Below the pieces are notes generated by a model. That model saw only the letters and a list, made by a program, of their open reading frames with translations, did not search any database and was not told the DNA's origin. A stretch of DNA of 64,000 nucleotides from Cryomorphaceae bacterium 1068 (GTDB taxonomy: Bacteria; Bacteroidota; Bacteroidia; Flavobacteriales_D; Cryomorphaceae), in assembly GCA_027214385.1 (NCBI GenBank), contig JAPVXR010000006.1:1-64000 (forward strand). Reading direction: 5' to 3'. The translations under genes were made by a program, and so were the position numbers. Each line of letters opens with the position of its first letter. The first letter of the stretch is position 1. Shown one piece after another: positions 53,327 to 61,782 of the stretch.

Positions 53327-54040
53327 CTAAACAGCCAAATGAGGGTGAAAGATTTCAATACCCCTGACATACTTAGAAAACTTATTCAAACGCACCGGTA
53401 ACTGTGATGTGATCATCGAAACATTTTCGGCTTGTCGCTCATCGTATTTTAGTTCAACAATGATAGTGTTCTTCTCCTCGGCAAATTTCTTGAAATTATT
53501 GTTCTTCGACTTAAAATTATAAAACCTCAAAGCAATATCTACTGTAATTCGATACTTACTATCAAATGATTTGTAGTACTCACGTTCGTAGCTATTTAAT
53601 AGAGTCGGAACTAACCTTTTAACCTGATTCAATACATCCTCAGGTAAGTCTGAGTTTTGGAACGAGGTTATTAAATCTTGTTTGGTAGTGGCAGAATTAA
53701 GCTCAAAAGGTAGGAGTTTGTACGACTTTTTTTTTCCGACCAACGCACGTTTGGTCTTGAATTCTAAAATCGGATTCTCAATTTTGCCAAAAGTATCTCC
53801 ATACCACCTTATTCTAACCTTGGTTCTTGCGCTTTTACCAAAGTGGTTGTCATAGTAATTGTTAAGGTTGGGTGAGTCAAAATAAACGTTGTTGATACGT
53901 CTTGCTTGGAATACCTTGCGAAATCCGACTGGATTGACCTTGATCATCTGCCTGACGAATTGAACGGATTGGTTTTCAACTACAAACTTCCTTTCAAATC
54001 TTGCATTCTCTAAAACCGTGTATTCATCGCTATTCCGCAC
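53327..54040 (-). CDS. VTC-domain polyphosphate polymerase-like protein
   Basis: The 237-residue protein matches the VTC (vacuolar transporter chaperone) tunnel domain. It starts ARFERKFVVENQSVQFVRQMI and contains YFDSPNLNNYYDNHFG, ARTKVRIRWYGD, EFKTKRALVGKKKSYKL and IIVELKYDERQA, giving the ring of Lys, Arg and Glu residues that binds polyphosphate and metal. In eukaryotes this domain makes polyphosphate from ATP. It sits 2 bases from the DUF4956 gene and 30 bases from the CotH gene, so all three belong to one operon. Confidence 0.9.
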   Translation of the reverse strand: MRNSDEYTVLENARFERKFVVENQSVQFVRQMIKVNPVGFRKVFQARRINNVYFDSPNLNNYYDNHFGKSARTKVRIRWYGDTFGKIENPILEFKTKRALVGKKKSYKLLPFELNSATTKQDLITSFQNSDLPEDVLNQVKRLVPTLLNSYEREYYKSFDSKYRITVDIALRFYNFKSKNNNFKKFAEEKNTIIVELKYDERQAENVSMITSQLPVRLNKFSKYVRGIEIFHPHLAV

Positions 54041-54042
54041 GA

Positions 54043-54726
54043 TTAATAGCTTTTATTGTCTAGAAAGGAAAGGTTGCTGTTGGGATAAGTGCCCCGCAGT
54101 TCGTTTCTAAACTTTTCTAAATCTTCCGATTTCTTGGCTTCCACTACAAAAGACATTTCTACAGACTCATTCTGCTCATCAAATCGCTTCAATTGGTGCT
54201 TTTTAAAATGCGCTTTAAGAAGTGCAGTCACTTTATCCAATGAAATACCATCTTTCACATCGGAATCTATGTTTAAAAATATGCTATTGATAGACTCTTT
54301 CTTTTTTACGAGATGTCTTCCCCAGAGAATTGCCATAAAGACGGCGAAGGCGATCAAAACGATAGTAACTTGATTTGCACCTAAGCCCAGACCTATTGCA
54401 ATAGCAAAGAACAGAAATGAGAGTTCTTCAGGCTCCTTTATGGCAGCTCTGAATCTGACAATGGAGAGTGCTCCTACCAAGCCCAATGATAGAGCGAGTG
54501 ATGATTTAACAATCGTTATGATGAGCATTGTAGTAAATGCCAGCACCATGAAGTTAGATGAGAAATCTTTTTTATTCGATAGGCTCTTAGCGACTTTTTG
54601 GTATGTCCATCCCAACAACCCACACAATATGACGACCAATACAGAATTGATCAAAAAATCCTCAATTGAGATGTTCTCATTCTCGACTATCAAGAACTTC
54701 TGAAATAGATTCCACTTATCCTCCAT
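54043..54726 (-). CDS. DUF4956 membrane protein
   Basis: The 227-residue protein has about four membrane helices in its first half (SVLVVILCGLLGWTYQ, NFMVLAFTTMLIITIVKSSLALSLG, LFFAIAIGLGLGANQVTIVL, AFAVFMAILWG), with the conserved VGALSIVRFRAAIKEPEELSFL between helices 2 and 3. A cytosolic C-terminal domain follows (about 145-227). The family consistently neighbours VTC and CotH genes. The function is unknown; transport or anchoring for polyphosphate is a reasonable guess. It is the first gene of the operon. Confidence 0.9.
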   Translation of the reverse strand: MEDKWNLFQKFLIVENENISIEDFLINSVLVVILCGLLGWTYQKVAKSLSNKKDFSSNFMVLAFTTMLIITIVKSSLALSLGLVGALSIVRFRAAIKEPEELSFLFFAIAIGLGLGANQVTIVLIAFAVFMAILWGRHLVKKKESINSIFLNIDSDVKDGISLDKVTALLKAHFKKHQLKRFDEQNESVEMSFVVEAKKSEDLEKFRNELRGTYPNSNLSFLDNKSY

Positions 54727-54935
54727 AAGAATCGTTTAAAAAGGGCCACAAGATAGGCATTGCGTTAAGAAAGAATAAACCCAATGTGAAATTCCTTGAT
54801 ACATCAGCAAGTGCAGACTGACTCGATAAGGATGTGATTGCGTTTTTGATAAATAGAAACGCCAGGTCTAGAGTGCACTGAGTATATTGTCTTGCTCAAA
54901 TAGTTCCTTTGTTTCGCCCAAACCTTCCGCCTCCA

Positions 54936-55937
54936 TCACATCTCACACACAGTCGAGTGCACCTTAACAGTCCTGAGCTTCTCCCATATGTCATGTTCAA
55001 AGGGCAAGGGTGAAAATCGAAAAAGCAGAATAAGCTGATCTTTTTCTCCACAGTAATCCGAATAGATTCTGGCATGAAGAGTTAATGGTTCTTGAGTGAC
55101 AAATCCATCGAAGATAGTTAGTTCACCGGTAAATGCCACGCTGTCCTTTAGGTCGGTGTTGGGTAGAAATTGTGCTTTGGTCTTTGTCAGCTTAGACTGA
55201 TCCGTCCGACTCAAGCCACCAATCAATCCGTCAAAGTACAATTTCAGGTTGCCTTCCAATTCCTCGGCTGTAGTAGCTTGTTTGTCTTCCAATGCCCACA
55301 CAAATACATACGACCAAAAGTCTATGCTATCGGGCTTGATCCAGTTTACAGGAAATACCACTTCTTCTACTCCCCTGTATGGAATCTCTTCGGCAAAATG
55401 CAGCGGAAAATGAAAGAACTCTTTTCCCCAATCAGTCACCAACAATCCCATCCCCTTCAGGATGGTAATCTGATCTACTGCGTGGTAATTCTTTGGGTCC
55501 AGTTTCACGGACATTTCGTAATTCACAATAGCGAGCGAGTCCTCACCTGCAGCCATATATCCCTCTCCCAAGCTGTCATACGGATTAGCCGAATCGGGAA
55601 ACTCTGTTACGAGCAATTTAAAAATCTCAATAGCCGACCCGATTTTTCCTTCTGCAAGGAAATCATACCCCAACCGATTCAGCTCCTGCTCGTTTTCAAA
55701 ATTGTAGTCGTTTGGCGCATCGTGCTTCAATTGGTAATAAAGACCGATAAGCTCCTCCACCGAGAGGTGACTGTTTTGTTGCAGTTTCACGTAGACCGAT
55801 CGCTTTTCTTGATGAGCGATATAAACTTTATCCTTGTCGGTTTGCCTTGGCTGGAGGGCACTTGCATTGGAGCAGCCAAAAACTGCAAAGGCCAACACAG
55901 CGGTAAACCCTGCGAACCTGATCTTTTCACGAATCAT
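54936..55937 (-). CDS. TPR lipoprotein
   Basis: The 333-residue protein has a lipoprotein signal peptide (TAVLAFAVFGC, Cys at 22). It has two or three TPR-like repeats (about 85-160, with FLAEGKIGSAIEIFKLLVTEFPDSANPYDSLGEGYMAAGED) and a C-terminal beta domain (about 180-333). Tyr/Leu-rich helices before the TPRs suggest a folded N-terminal helix pair. The function is unknown. It is transcribed alone on the minus strand, 209 bases from the DUF4956 operon. Confidence 0.8.
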   Translation of the reverse strand: MIREKIRFAGFTAVLAFAVFGCSNASALQPRQTDKDKVYIAHQEKRSVYVKLQQNSHLSVEELIGLYYQLKHDAPNDYNFENEQELNRLGYDFLAEGKIGSAIEIFKLLVTEFPDSANPYDSLGEGYMAAGEDSLAIVNYEMSVKLDPKNYHAVDQITILKGMGLLVTDWGKEFFHFPLHFAEEIPYRGVEEVVFPVNWIKPDSIDFWSYVFVWALEDKQATTAEELEGNLKLYFDGLIGGLSRTDQSKLTKTKAQFLPNTDLKDSVAFTGELTIFDGFVTQEPLTLHARIYSDYCGEKDQLILLFRFSPLPFEHDIWEKLRTVKVHSTVCEM

Positions 55938-56232
55938 AATTTCATTTGCTTTGACCTGAAGATACGCGCCTCAGCAAGGCGTCCTGTGAATGAATGTAAA
56001 AGATTGTAAAAGCATGCTAAACGTTCGTTAGCGTTTATTTTTCCAACTGTCCATCGAAATATATCACGGGCAGTTTGAGTTTTACTACTACCACATTTCA
56101 CCTGGTAGCTCATGTGATTTTCTGAGCTCTACTAATAAAGAGAATCCAGAGAAACTCTCTTCGCAATTATTTAAAAAACCCTTCGTTGATTTAAACAATA
56201 GTTTACAACTTAGCGCACCAAACTGTCCTAGC

Positions 56233-56607
56233 ATGTCACCAAAAGTAAAGTCGACCTTTTTCAAACTATCCGAATACTACTTTATCATCATGGCCATCTT
56301 AGCCGGTTACACACCGCCATTGGAGCTCAATCCCATTTTCATGTGGATAGCCTTGATCATTTTGGTTCAACTCATCTTTCGAAACCGGATAATGGGACTT
56401 GTATTGGGCAGCATTTTCTTTGTAGTCAATTTACTCTTTCTGGGCGCATTGATTTCTGAGTTTCGAGAATTTGCTCAGTTTACCGACGATGCACAGCGAC
56501 TGATTCTTGTCGGCATGTCAATCTGGATTGGAAATGTGATTTTTAGCATAGCAATGATTTTCCATTACGCCAAGAAAGAGAATCGTAGTAATCCATTACC
56601 TGCGTAA
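56233..56607 (+). CDS. Small hypothetical membrane protein
   Basis: The 124-residue protein has about four hydrophobic segments (YFIIMAILAGYTPPL, FMWIALIILVQLIF, LVLGSIFFVVNLLFLGALI, LILVGMSIWIGNVIFSIAMIF), with short loops and a basic C-terminus. I recognise no family. It lies between the TPR lipoprotein gene (divergent) and the threonine operon. Confidence 0.7.
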   Translation: MSPKVKSTFFKLSEYYFIIMAILAGYTPPLELNPIFMWIALIILVQLIFRNRIMGLVLGSIFFVVNLLFLGALISEFREFAQFTDDAQRLILVGMSIWIGNVIFSIAMIFHYAKKENRSNPLPA

Positions 56608-56737
56608 CCAGAATCTCGATACACGCCTATATTGCTCAGCGCTCATCTCCTACACCTCTGAAATTATTGCATTCTGAGAAAGCCGAGGTGAATCTCTATC
56701 TATGTGATCATTAGACCCACACTTTTTCTCATCATCA

Positions 56738-56769
56738 TTGCCATGCTTCTAAAAAAAAACCTATTTTCG
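56738..56769 (+). promoter_or_regulatory. Promoter candidate of the threonine operon
   Basis: TTG (56738-56740) is followed after 21 bases by TATTTTCG (56762-56769), one base from TAnnTTTG. It ends 7 bases before the leader ATG, so the leader would be nearly leaderless in the RNA. Confidence 0.45.
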
Positions 56770-56776
56770 ACCTGAC

Positions 56777-56893
56777 ATGTCACTGAACACAAGAAATACA
56801 GCCACCTCAAATACCTCTTACGGAGTAACGGGGCCGTGTGCAAGGCTTATTACCATTATCCAGTTCACCCTCACCCTTCGGGGTTCTATCTAA
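56777..56893 (+). CDS. Threonine operon leader peptide candidate (thrL-like)
   Basis: This 38-residue ORF contains 8 Thr and 4 Ile, about 32% of its residues. The C-terminal part reads LITIIQFTLTL, where Thr and Ile codons (ATT ACC ATT ATC) cluster. It precedes thrA by 87 bases, and in enteric bacteria the thr operon is attenuated by Thr and Ile. The ORF also contains a UUCG-capped ACCC/GGGT hairpin near its end. I see no U-tract terminator before thrA, so the mechanism, if any, is unproven. A chance ORF is possible. Confidence 0.45.
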   Translation: MSLNTRNTATSNTSYGVTGPCARLITIIQFTLTLRGSI

Positions 56894-56925
56894 ACTTCGG
56901 ACATTCCGCATGTCAATCCAAAACC

Positions 56926-56945
56926 ATAGAAATCTGCATTTCTAT
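56926..56945 (+). repeat. Perfect inverted repeat upstream of thrA
   Basis: ATAGAAAT (56926-56933) pairs with ATTTCTAT (56938-56945) around a CTGC tetraloop. Only TT follows, so it is a weak terminator candidate at best. It lies 35 bases before the thrA start, inside the leader of the threonine operon. Confidence 0.4.
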
Positions 56946-56980
56946 TTCACAAGGCTATTTATAACACAAAACCTATCGCA

Positions 56981-59413
56981 ATGATTGTGATGAAATTCGG
57001 AGGTACCAGCGTTTCCTCCAAACAGAACCTCGAACATATAGAATCAATACTACTTAATAAAGACGACAATTACATCATCGTTGTTTCCGCCTTCTCGCAA
57101 GTCACCAACAAACTAGAGAATCTTGCCCGACAGGCCTTGAATGAAGATGTTTCTGATCTTCTGGAAGAGATCAGGAGAGTTCATTTTGAGCTAATCGGTC
57201 TACTGTTTACAGCTCAATATCAAACCGAATTGCACATGAAAGTTCAGCAAAAATGCACTGAACTAGAAGCCATTTGCAAAGGGATTAACATCCTGAAAGA
57301 GCTTTCTCCAAGAACTCTTGCCAATGTGTCGAGTTTCGGAGAACAACTTTCAGCCGTCATTCTCCACAAATACCTGGAAAGCAGTGGAAGCGAAATAAAC
57401 CTTTTGGATAGTAGCAAGCTCATCAGGGCCGAAGGAGATTACCTCAATGCCACGGTAGATTTGACCAAAACCACCAAGGCAATATCTGAAAAGGTAACCG
57501 ACAAAAACTACATTGCAGGAGGGTTTATCGCCTCCAATAAGGACGGCGAAATTGTGACACTCGGCCGAGGCGGATCTGACTATTCGGCTTCCATTTATGC
57601 CCATGCGGTGGATGCCAAGTACCTGGAGATCTGGAGCGATGTAAGCGGAATGCACAGCGCCAATCCCAAAATCGTTGGTAACACTGTTTCTATAAAGAAG
57701 ATCAGCTACGAAGAAGCGTTTGAAATGGCCTACTTCGGCGCTAAGGTATTGTACCCGTCCTCCATCCTACCCTTGATCAAAAAGGACATTCCGCTCTACT
57801 TGAAAAACACCCTCTCGCCAGAGGATGAAGGGACATTTATCAGCAATGAAAATAAGTCGGTCGAGCATAAAATCCACGGACTATCTTCTTTGGATCATAT
57901 TGCTATGATCACCATTTCGGGTATCGGCTTAGCCAAAAAGAAAGGTAGCGCAAGAAGGGTTTTTCAAGCTTTGGAAGAAGTGCAAGTGAACATTGTCTTG
58001 ATCACCCAAAGTTGCTCAGAACAAAGCATCGGGATGGGCATCGATCAAAAGAACATGGAGAAGGCCGAAGCGGCTATTAATCAAGAATTCAGTTACGAGA
58101 TTGAAAAAGGATTGATCAATCCGGTCAGTAGCCAAACCGACAAATGTATTATCGCCCTGATCGGCGATAATATGCGTCACAAAGTCGGACTTTGTGGAAA
58201 AGTATTCGGTGCCATCGGCGAGAACGGCATCAACATCACGGCCATTGCCCAAGGTGCTTCCGAAAGAAACATTTCCATCGTGATCGATCGAAAAGACGAA
58301 GCAAAAGCCCTGAACGTGATTCACGAAAAGTTCTTCAGCAATGTGGTGAAAGACGTTCACCTCTTCATCGCGGGAGTAGGAAATGTGGGGAGCGAGTTTT
58401 TGAAGATCATCGCTGACCAGAAAGAAACACTCATCGAAGAATACGGCATTAATCTCAAGGTCGTTGGCGTGGCCAATAGCACCAGAATGCTCCTGATCGA
58501 TGGAGATGAATTGAATCATGAAGACATATTAAGCATAAAAGAAAAAGGAAAGGAATACGGCACCCTGTCCAATTACCTCGACGAAATTATTGCCTTGAAT
58601 TTGCGGAACAGTATTTTCATAGACAATACGGCCTCGGAAGTGGTGAGCAGTGGGTACGCGCAACTATTGGAGAATAGCATCTCAGTGGTGACGTGTAACA
58701 AAATCGCGTGTAGTAGCGAGTATGAATTGTATGCCCGATTGAAAAGTTTGGCCAAAGAACACAATTGCTCTTTCAAGTATGAAACCTCTGTAGGTGCTGC
58801 CCTCCCGATTATAAAAACTATTCACGACCTAAATATCAGTGGAGACAAAATTCACAAAATTGAAGCAGTGATTTCAGGGAGCTTAAACTTCATCTTCAAC
58901 GAGTACAATGGCGAAAATAAATTTGCCGACGTGGTACTCAAGGCAAAAGAAGATGGCTACACTGAGCCCAACCCCCTGATTGACTTGAGTGGATTGGATG
59001 TAATGCGAAAGATCCTAATTCTGTCGAGAGAATCAGGATTAAACCGCGAATTATCAGACATTACTTTTAATGATTTTTTACCCAAAGAATGCTCCGACTC
59101 TGCAGATGTCCCAAGCTTCTTTAATAATTTGGAAAAGCACGAAGCACATTTCAAGGAGTTATATTCCAAAGCAACTTCCAATGAAAACAAATTGAAGGTC
59201 TTGGCTACGCTGGAAAATGGAAAGCTATCCGTTGCCTTGAATGAAATATCTTCTGACAGTCCTTTTTATAACTTAGAAGGAAAAGACAATGTGGTAGCCA
59301 TCAATACCAATCGATATGCAGTAGAACCACTGGTGATTAAAGGAGCCGGTGCAGGAGCCAACATAACGGCGAGCGGCGTCTTTTCTGATTTAATGCAAAT
59401 CATCAATAATTGA
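56981..59413 (+). CDS. thrA: Bifunctional aspartokinase I / homoserine dehydrogenase I
   Basis: The 810-residue protein has an N-terminal aspartokinase (MKFGGTSVSS, the ATP/aspartate-binding motif, to about residue 290) and two ACT-type modules (about 305-450). The C-terminal homoserine dehydrogenase is about 460-810, with FIAGVGNVGSEFLK as NAD-binding motif and catalytic Lys near YTEPNPLIDLSGLDVMRK. It catalyses aspartate to aspartyl phosphate and aspartate semialdehyde to homoserine, with probable Thr feedback. First gene of the operon thrABC; the thrB ATG starts 2 bases after its stop. A possible earlier start gives MIVMKFGG; the ATG at 56990 could also serve. Confidence 0.95.
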   Translation: MIVMKFGGTSVSSKQNLEHIESILLNKDDNYIIVVSAFSQVTNKLENLARQALNEDVSDLLEEIRRVHFELIGLLFTAQYQTELHMKVQQKCTELEAICKGINILKELSPRTLANVSSFGEQLSAVILHKYLESSGSEINLLDSSKLIRAEGDYLNATVDLTKTTKAISEKVTDKNYIAGGFIASNKDGEIVTLGRGGSDYSASIYAHAVDAKYLEIWSDVSGMHSANPKIVGNTVSIKKISYEEAFEMAYFGAKVLYPSSILPLIKKDIPLYLKNTLSPEDEGTFISNENKSVEHKIHGLSSLDHIAMITISGIGLAKKKGSARRVFQALEEVQVNIVLITQSCSEQSIGMGIDQKNMEKAEAAINQEFSYEIEKGLINPVSSQTDKCIIALIGDNMRHKVGLCGKVFGAIGENGINITAIAQGASERNISIVIDRKDEAKALNVIHEKFFSNVVKDVHLFIAGVGNVGSEFLKIIADQKETLIEEYGINLKVVGVANSTRMLLIDGDELNHEDILSIKEKGKEYGTLSNYLDEIIALNLRNSIFIDNTASEVVSSGYAQLLENSISVVTCNKIACSSEYELYARLKSLAKEHNCSFKYETSVGAALPIIKTIHDLNISGDKIHKIEAVISGSLNFIFNEYNGENKFADVVLKAKEDGYTEPNPLIDLSGLDVMRKILILSRESGLNRELSDITFNDFLPKECSDSADVPSFFNNLEKHEAHFKELYSKATSNENKLKVLATLENGKLSVALNEISSDSPFYNLEGKDNVVAINTNRYAVEPLVIKGAGAGANITASGVFSDLMQIINN

Positions 59414-59415
59414 GC

Positions 59416-60354
59416 ATGAAAAGTATAACCGCCTTCGCCCCCGCCACACTTGCCAACTTCAATGTGGGCTATGATATTCTGGGACTTTCTTTGAATAACA
59501 TTGGCGATGAAGTAGAGCTGACCTTTAACAATACGGGGACAAATAAAATCATCGAAATCATCAACGGTGACGGCCTTCCTTATGAGGTCGAAAAAAATTG
59601 CTGTTCAGTTGTGATCCGAAAAATGCAGGAAGCACAAAACGACTTTCGCGGAGTTGATATTCGACTGAAGAAAGGATTTGCCGCAGGGAGCGGACTGGGC
59701 TCGAGTAGCGCCAGCAGCGCTGCAGCCGCCTATGGTTACAACCACCTGATTGACTCACCCTATACCAGTAAAGAATTGGTAGCTTTCGCTGCCGAGGGGG
59801 AAAGAGTGGCTTGTGGTACTGATCACGTTGACAATGTGGCTCCATCTCTCCTGGGAGGCATCATCTTGGCCAAGGGAAAGAATCCCGACGACCTGATCAA
59901 ACTTCCTTTGATCGACAATCTTTATATCGTCACACTCTATCCCAACATTACCGTAAATACAGCTGATTCCCGAAAGCTCTTGGAAGACCAAGTTCCTCTA
60001 GACACGTATATCAAACAAGTGGCGTATATGGGAACATTTGTGGCAGGTCTTTATGAAAAAAACCTTCGTTTGGTTGCGGACTCTCTGCGCGATTTGGTCG
60101 TAGAACCCGCACGAAGTTTTCTCATTCCGCACTTTAAAGAAATGAAATCTATGGCTATGACCAATGACGCTATGTCTTTTGGTATTTCGGGATCAGGTCC
60201 GTCCATATTTGCACTTGCCGAAGGCGAAGAAAATGCCAAGCGCATTGAAGCGGCTCTGTTAAAAATATACGAAGATGGAAACATCGCAACTCAAACCTTT
60301 ATCAACGCGTTGGTCGAAAACAGCGGCGCACGAATTCTAAACCCGAAGCCATGA
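59416..60354 (+). CDS. thrB: Homoserine kinase
   Basis: The 312-residue GHMP-family kinase has the ATP-binding motif GSGLGSSSASSAAAA and begins ITAFAPATLANFNVGYDILGLSL. A C-terminal Gly-rich stretch, MSFGISGSGPSIFALAEG, is typical. It phosphorylates homoserine using ATP. The TGA of thrA is 2 bases before this ATG, and its own end overlaps thrC (ATGA), indicating translational coupling. A TTG at 59410 overlapping thrA is a weaker alternative start. Confidence 0.95.
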   Translation: MKSITAFAPATLANFNVGYDILGLSLNNIGDEVELTFNNTGTNKIIEIINGDGLPYEVEKNCCSVVIRKMQEAQNDFRGVDIRLKKGFAAGSGLGSSSASSAAAAYGYNHLIDSPYTSKELVAFAAEGERVACGTDHVDNVAPSLLGGIILAKGKNPDDLIKLPLIDNLYIVTLYPNITVNTADSRKLLEDQVPLDTYIKQVAYMGTFVAGLYEKNLRLVADSLRDLVVEPARSFLIPHFKEMKSMAMTNDAMSFGISGSGPSIFALAEGEENAKRIEAALLKIYEDGNIATQTFINALVENSGARILNPKP

Positions 60355-61637
60355 AGTACATCAGCACTAGAAAAAATGAGGAGAAGGCCTCATTCGAAGA
60401 GGCGGTCATCAACGGGCTCAGCCAAAACGGCGGTTTGTATTTTCCGGAAAGCATTCCTCAGCTTCCCGTTTCTTTTTTTGATCAAATTGAAAATCACGAA
60501 GACCACGAAATTGCTTTCCGAGTTCTTAAACCATTTGTGGAAGAATCCCTAACGGATGAACAACTCAGGCAAGTCATTGCGACCACTATTACCTTTCCAA
60601 CTCCCGTCGTTGAGGTAGAAAAGGACATCTACTCACTGGAACTGTTTCATGGACCCACACAGGCCTTCAAGGATGTCGGCGCTCGATTTATGTCGCGCTG
60701 CTTGTCGCATTTTTACAAGGATAAAAAAGAAGACGTCACCATTCTCGTGGCTACTTCCGGGGATACGGGAAGTGCAGTCGCTCATGGTTTTTTTGATCTG
60801 CCGGGCGTTGCCGTAACCATACTTTTCCCGAAAGGAAAAGTGAGTCCTTACCAAGAGTTTCAAATGACGAGCTTGGGAAAAAATATCCTTGTCGCCGAAG
60901 TAGAAGGGACTTTCGATGATTGCCAAAAACTGGTCAAAGAGGCTTTCAACGATAAGGAATTACGAAAGGAAATGACACTGAGCAGTGCCAACTCCATCAA
61001 TATCGCACGCTTGCTTCCGCAAATGCTGTATTACTTTTTTGCCTACAAGCAGCTCAAGTCAAAGCTCGGCGATAAAAGACTCGTGGTATCCGTTCCTTCG
61101 GGAAACTTAGGTAATCTTACGGCGGGCTTATTGGCCAAAAAGATCGGGTTGCCCATCGATCAGTTCATTTCAGCGCACAATGCCAACGATACTTTTTACC
61201 AATACCTCTCCACAGGTGAATTTGTAAAGAAAGCTTCCGTGCTCACTTATTCTAACGCTATGGACGTGGGCAATCCGAGCAATTTTGAACGGATAGAGCA
61301 CCTCTACAAAGGCAACATCACTCGAATGAAAGCCGATGTCAGTGCCAATCGATTCAGCGATTCTTCCACCGTTGAAGAAGTGGAGAAGTGCTATCGAGAA
61401 ACCGAGTATATTTTAGATCCACACGGCGCAGTTGGGAAATTGGCCTTATCCGAGCAACTCCATGAAAATGAGATCGGGGTGTTTTTGGAAACGGCTCATC
61501 CACAAAAGTTCTCGAAGATCATCGTCAAAGCCATTCCCGACTATCGATCTGAGAAAGTGAACCTGGAAGGCTGCAGCAAAGTCAGTATGAAAAATGACTA
61601 CTCCGATTTGAGAAAGCTTTTGATGAAGCGGAATTGA
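60351..61637 (+). CDS. thrC: Threonine synthase
   Basis: The 428-residue PLP-dependent synthase has the active-site Lys in FHGPTQAFKDVGARFMSR, and VATSGDTGSAVAHGF is the phosphate-binding/PLP Ser-Gly stretch. The length and N-terminus (MKYISTRKNEEKASFEEAVINGL) fit the short, bacterial-type threonine synthases. It converts O-phosphohomoserine to threonine and closes the operon. ATG overlaps the thrB stop by 4 bases. Confidence 0.95.
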   Translation: MKYISTRKNEEKASFEEAVINGLSQNGGLYFPESIPQLPVSFFDQIENHEDHEIAFRVLKPFVEESLTDEQLRQVIATTITFPTPVVEVEKDIYSLELFHGPTQAFKDVGARFMSRCLSHFYKDKKEDVTILVATSGDTGSAVAHGFFDLPGVAVTILFPKGKVSPYQEFQMTSLGKNILVAEVEGTFDDCQKLVKEAFNDKELRKEMTLSSANSINIARLLPQMLYYFFAYKQLKSKLGDKRLVVSVPSGNLGNLTAGLLAKKIGLPIDQFISAHNANDTFYQYLSTGEFVKKASVLTYSNAMDVGNPSNFERIEHLYKGNITRMKADVSANRFSDSSTVEEVEKCYRETEYILDPHGAVGKLALSEQLHENEIGVFLETAHPQKFSKIIVKAIPDYRSEKVNLEGCSKVSMKNDYSDLRKLLMKRN

Positions 61638-61782
61638 AGAAGTCGAACATCTCGATTCCTATTTGAATAGGGAGAATTCGATCTTGAATCTACCTCATTA
61701 CCCAAAGTGTTCAATTCCATTCGAACCTCACAATCATCACCATCAATTCAAAACCAATGCCAAACCTCAATTTGAATAGACT

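Noticed and set aside
55170-56009. 279-codon plus-strand frame opposite the TPR lipoprotein
   Set aside because: Its translation is unlike any protein and it is antisense to a lipoprotein with a clear signal peptide.
56016-56042. Hairpin TAAACG-loop-CGTTTA with T5 on the plus strand
   Set aside because: No gene upstream on the plus strand would end there; it lies in a divergent promoter region. Kept out as a chance palindrome.
58016-58519. 167-codon minus-strand frame inside thrA
   Set aside because: Shadow of the thrA coding frame.
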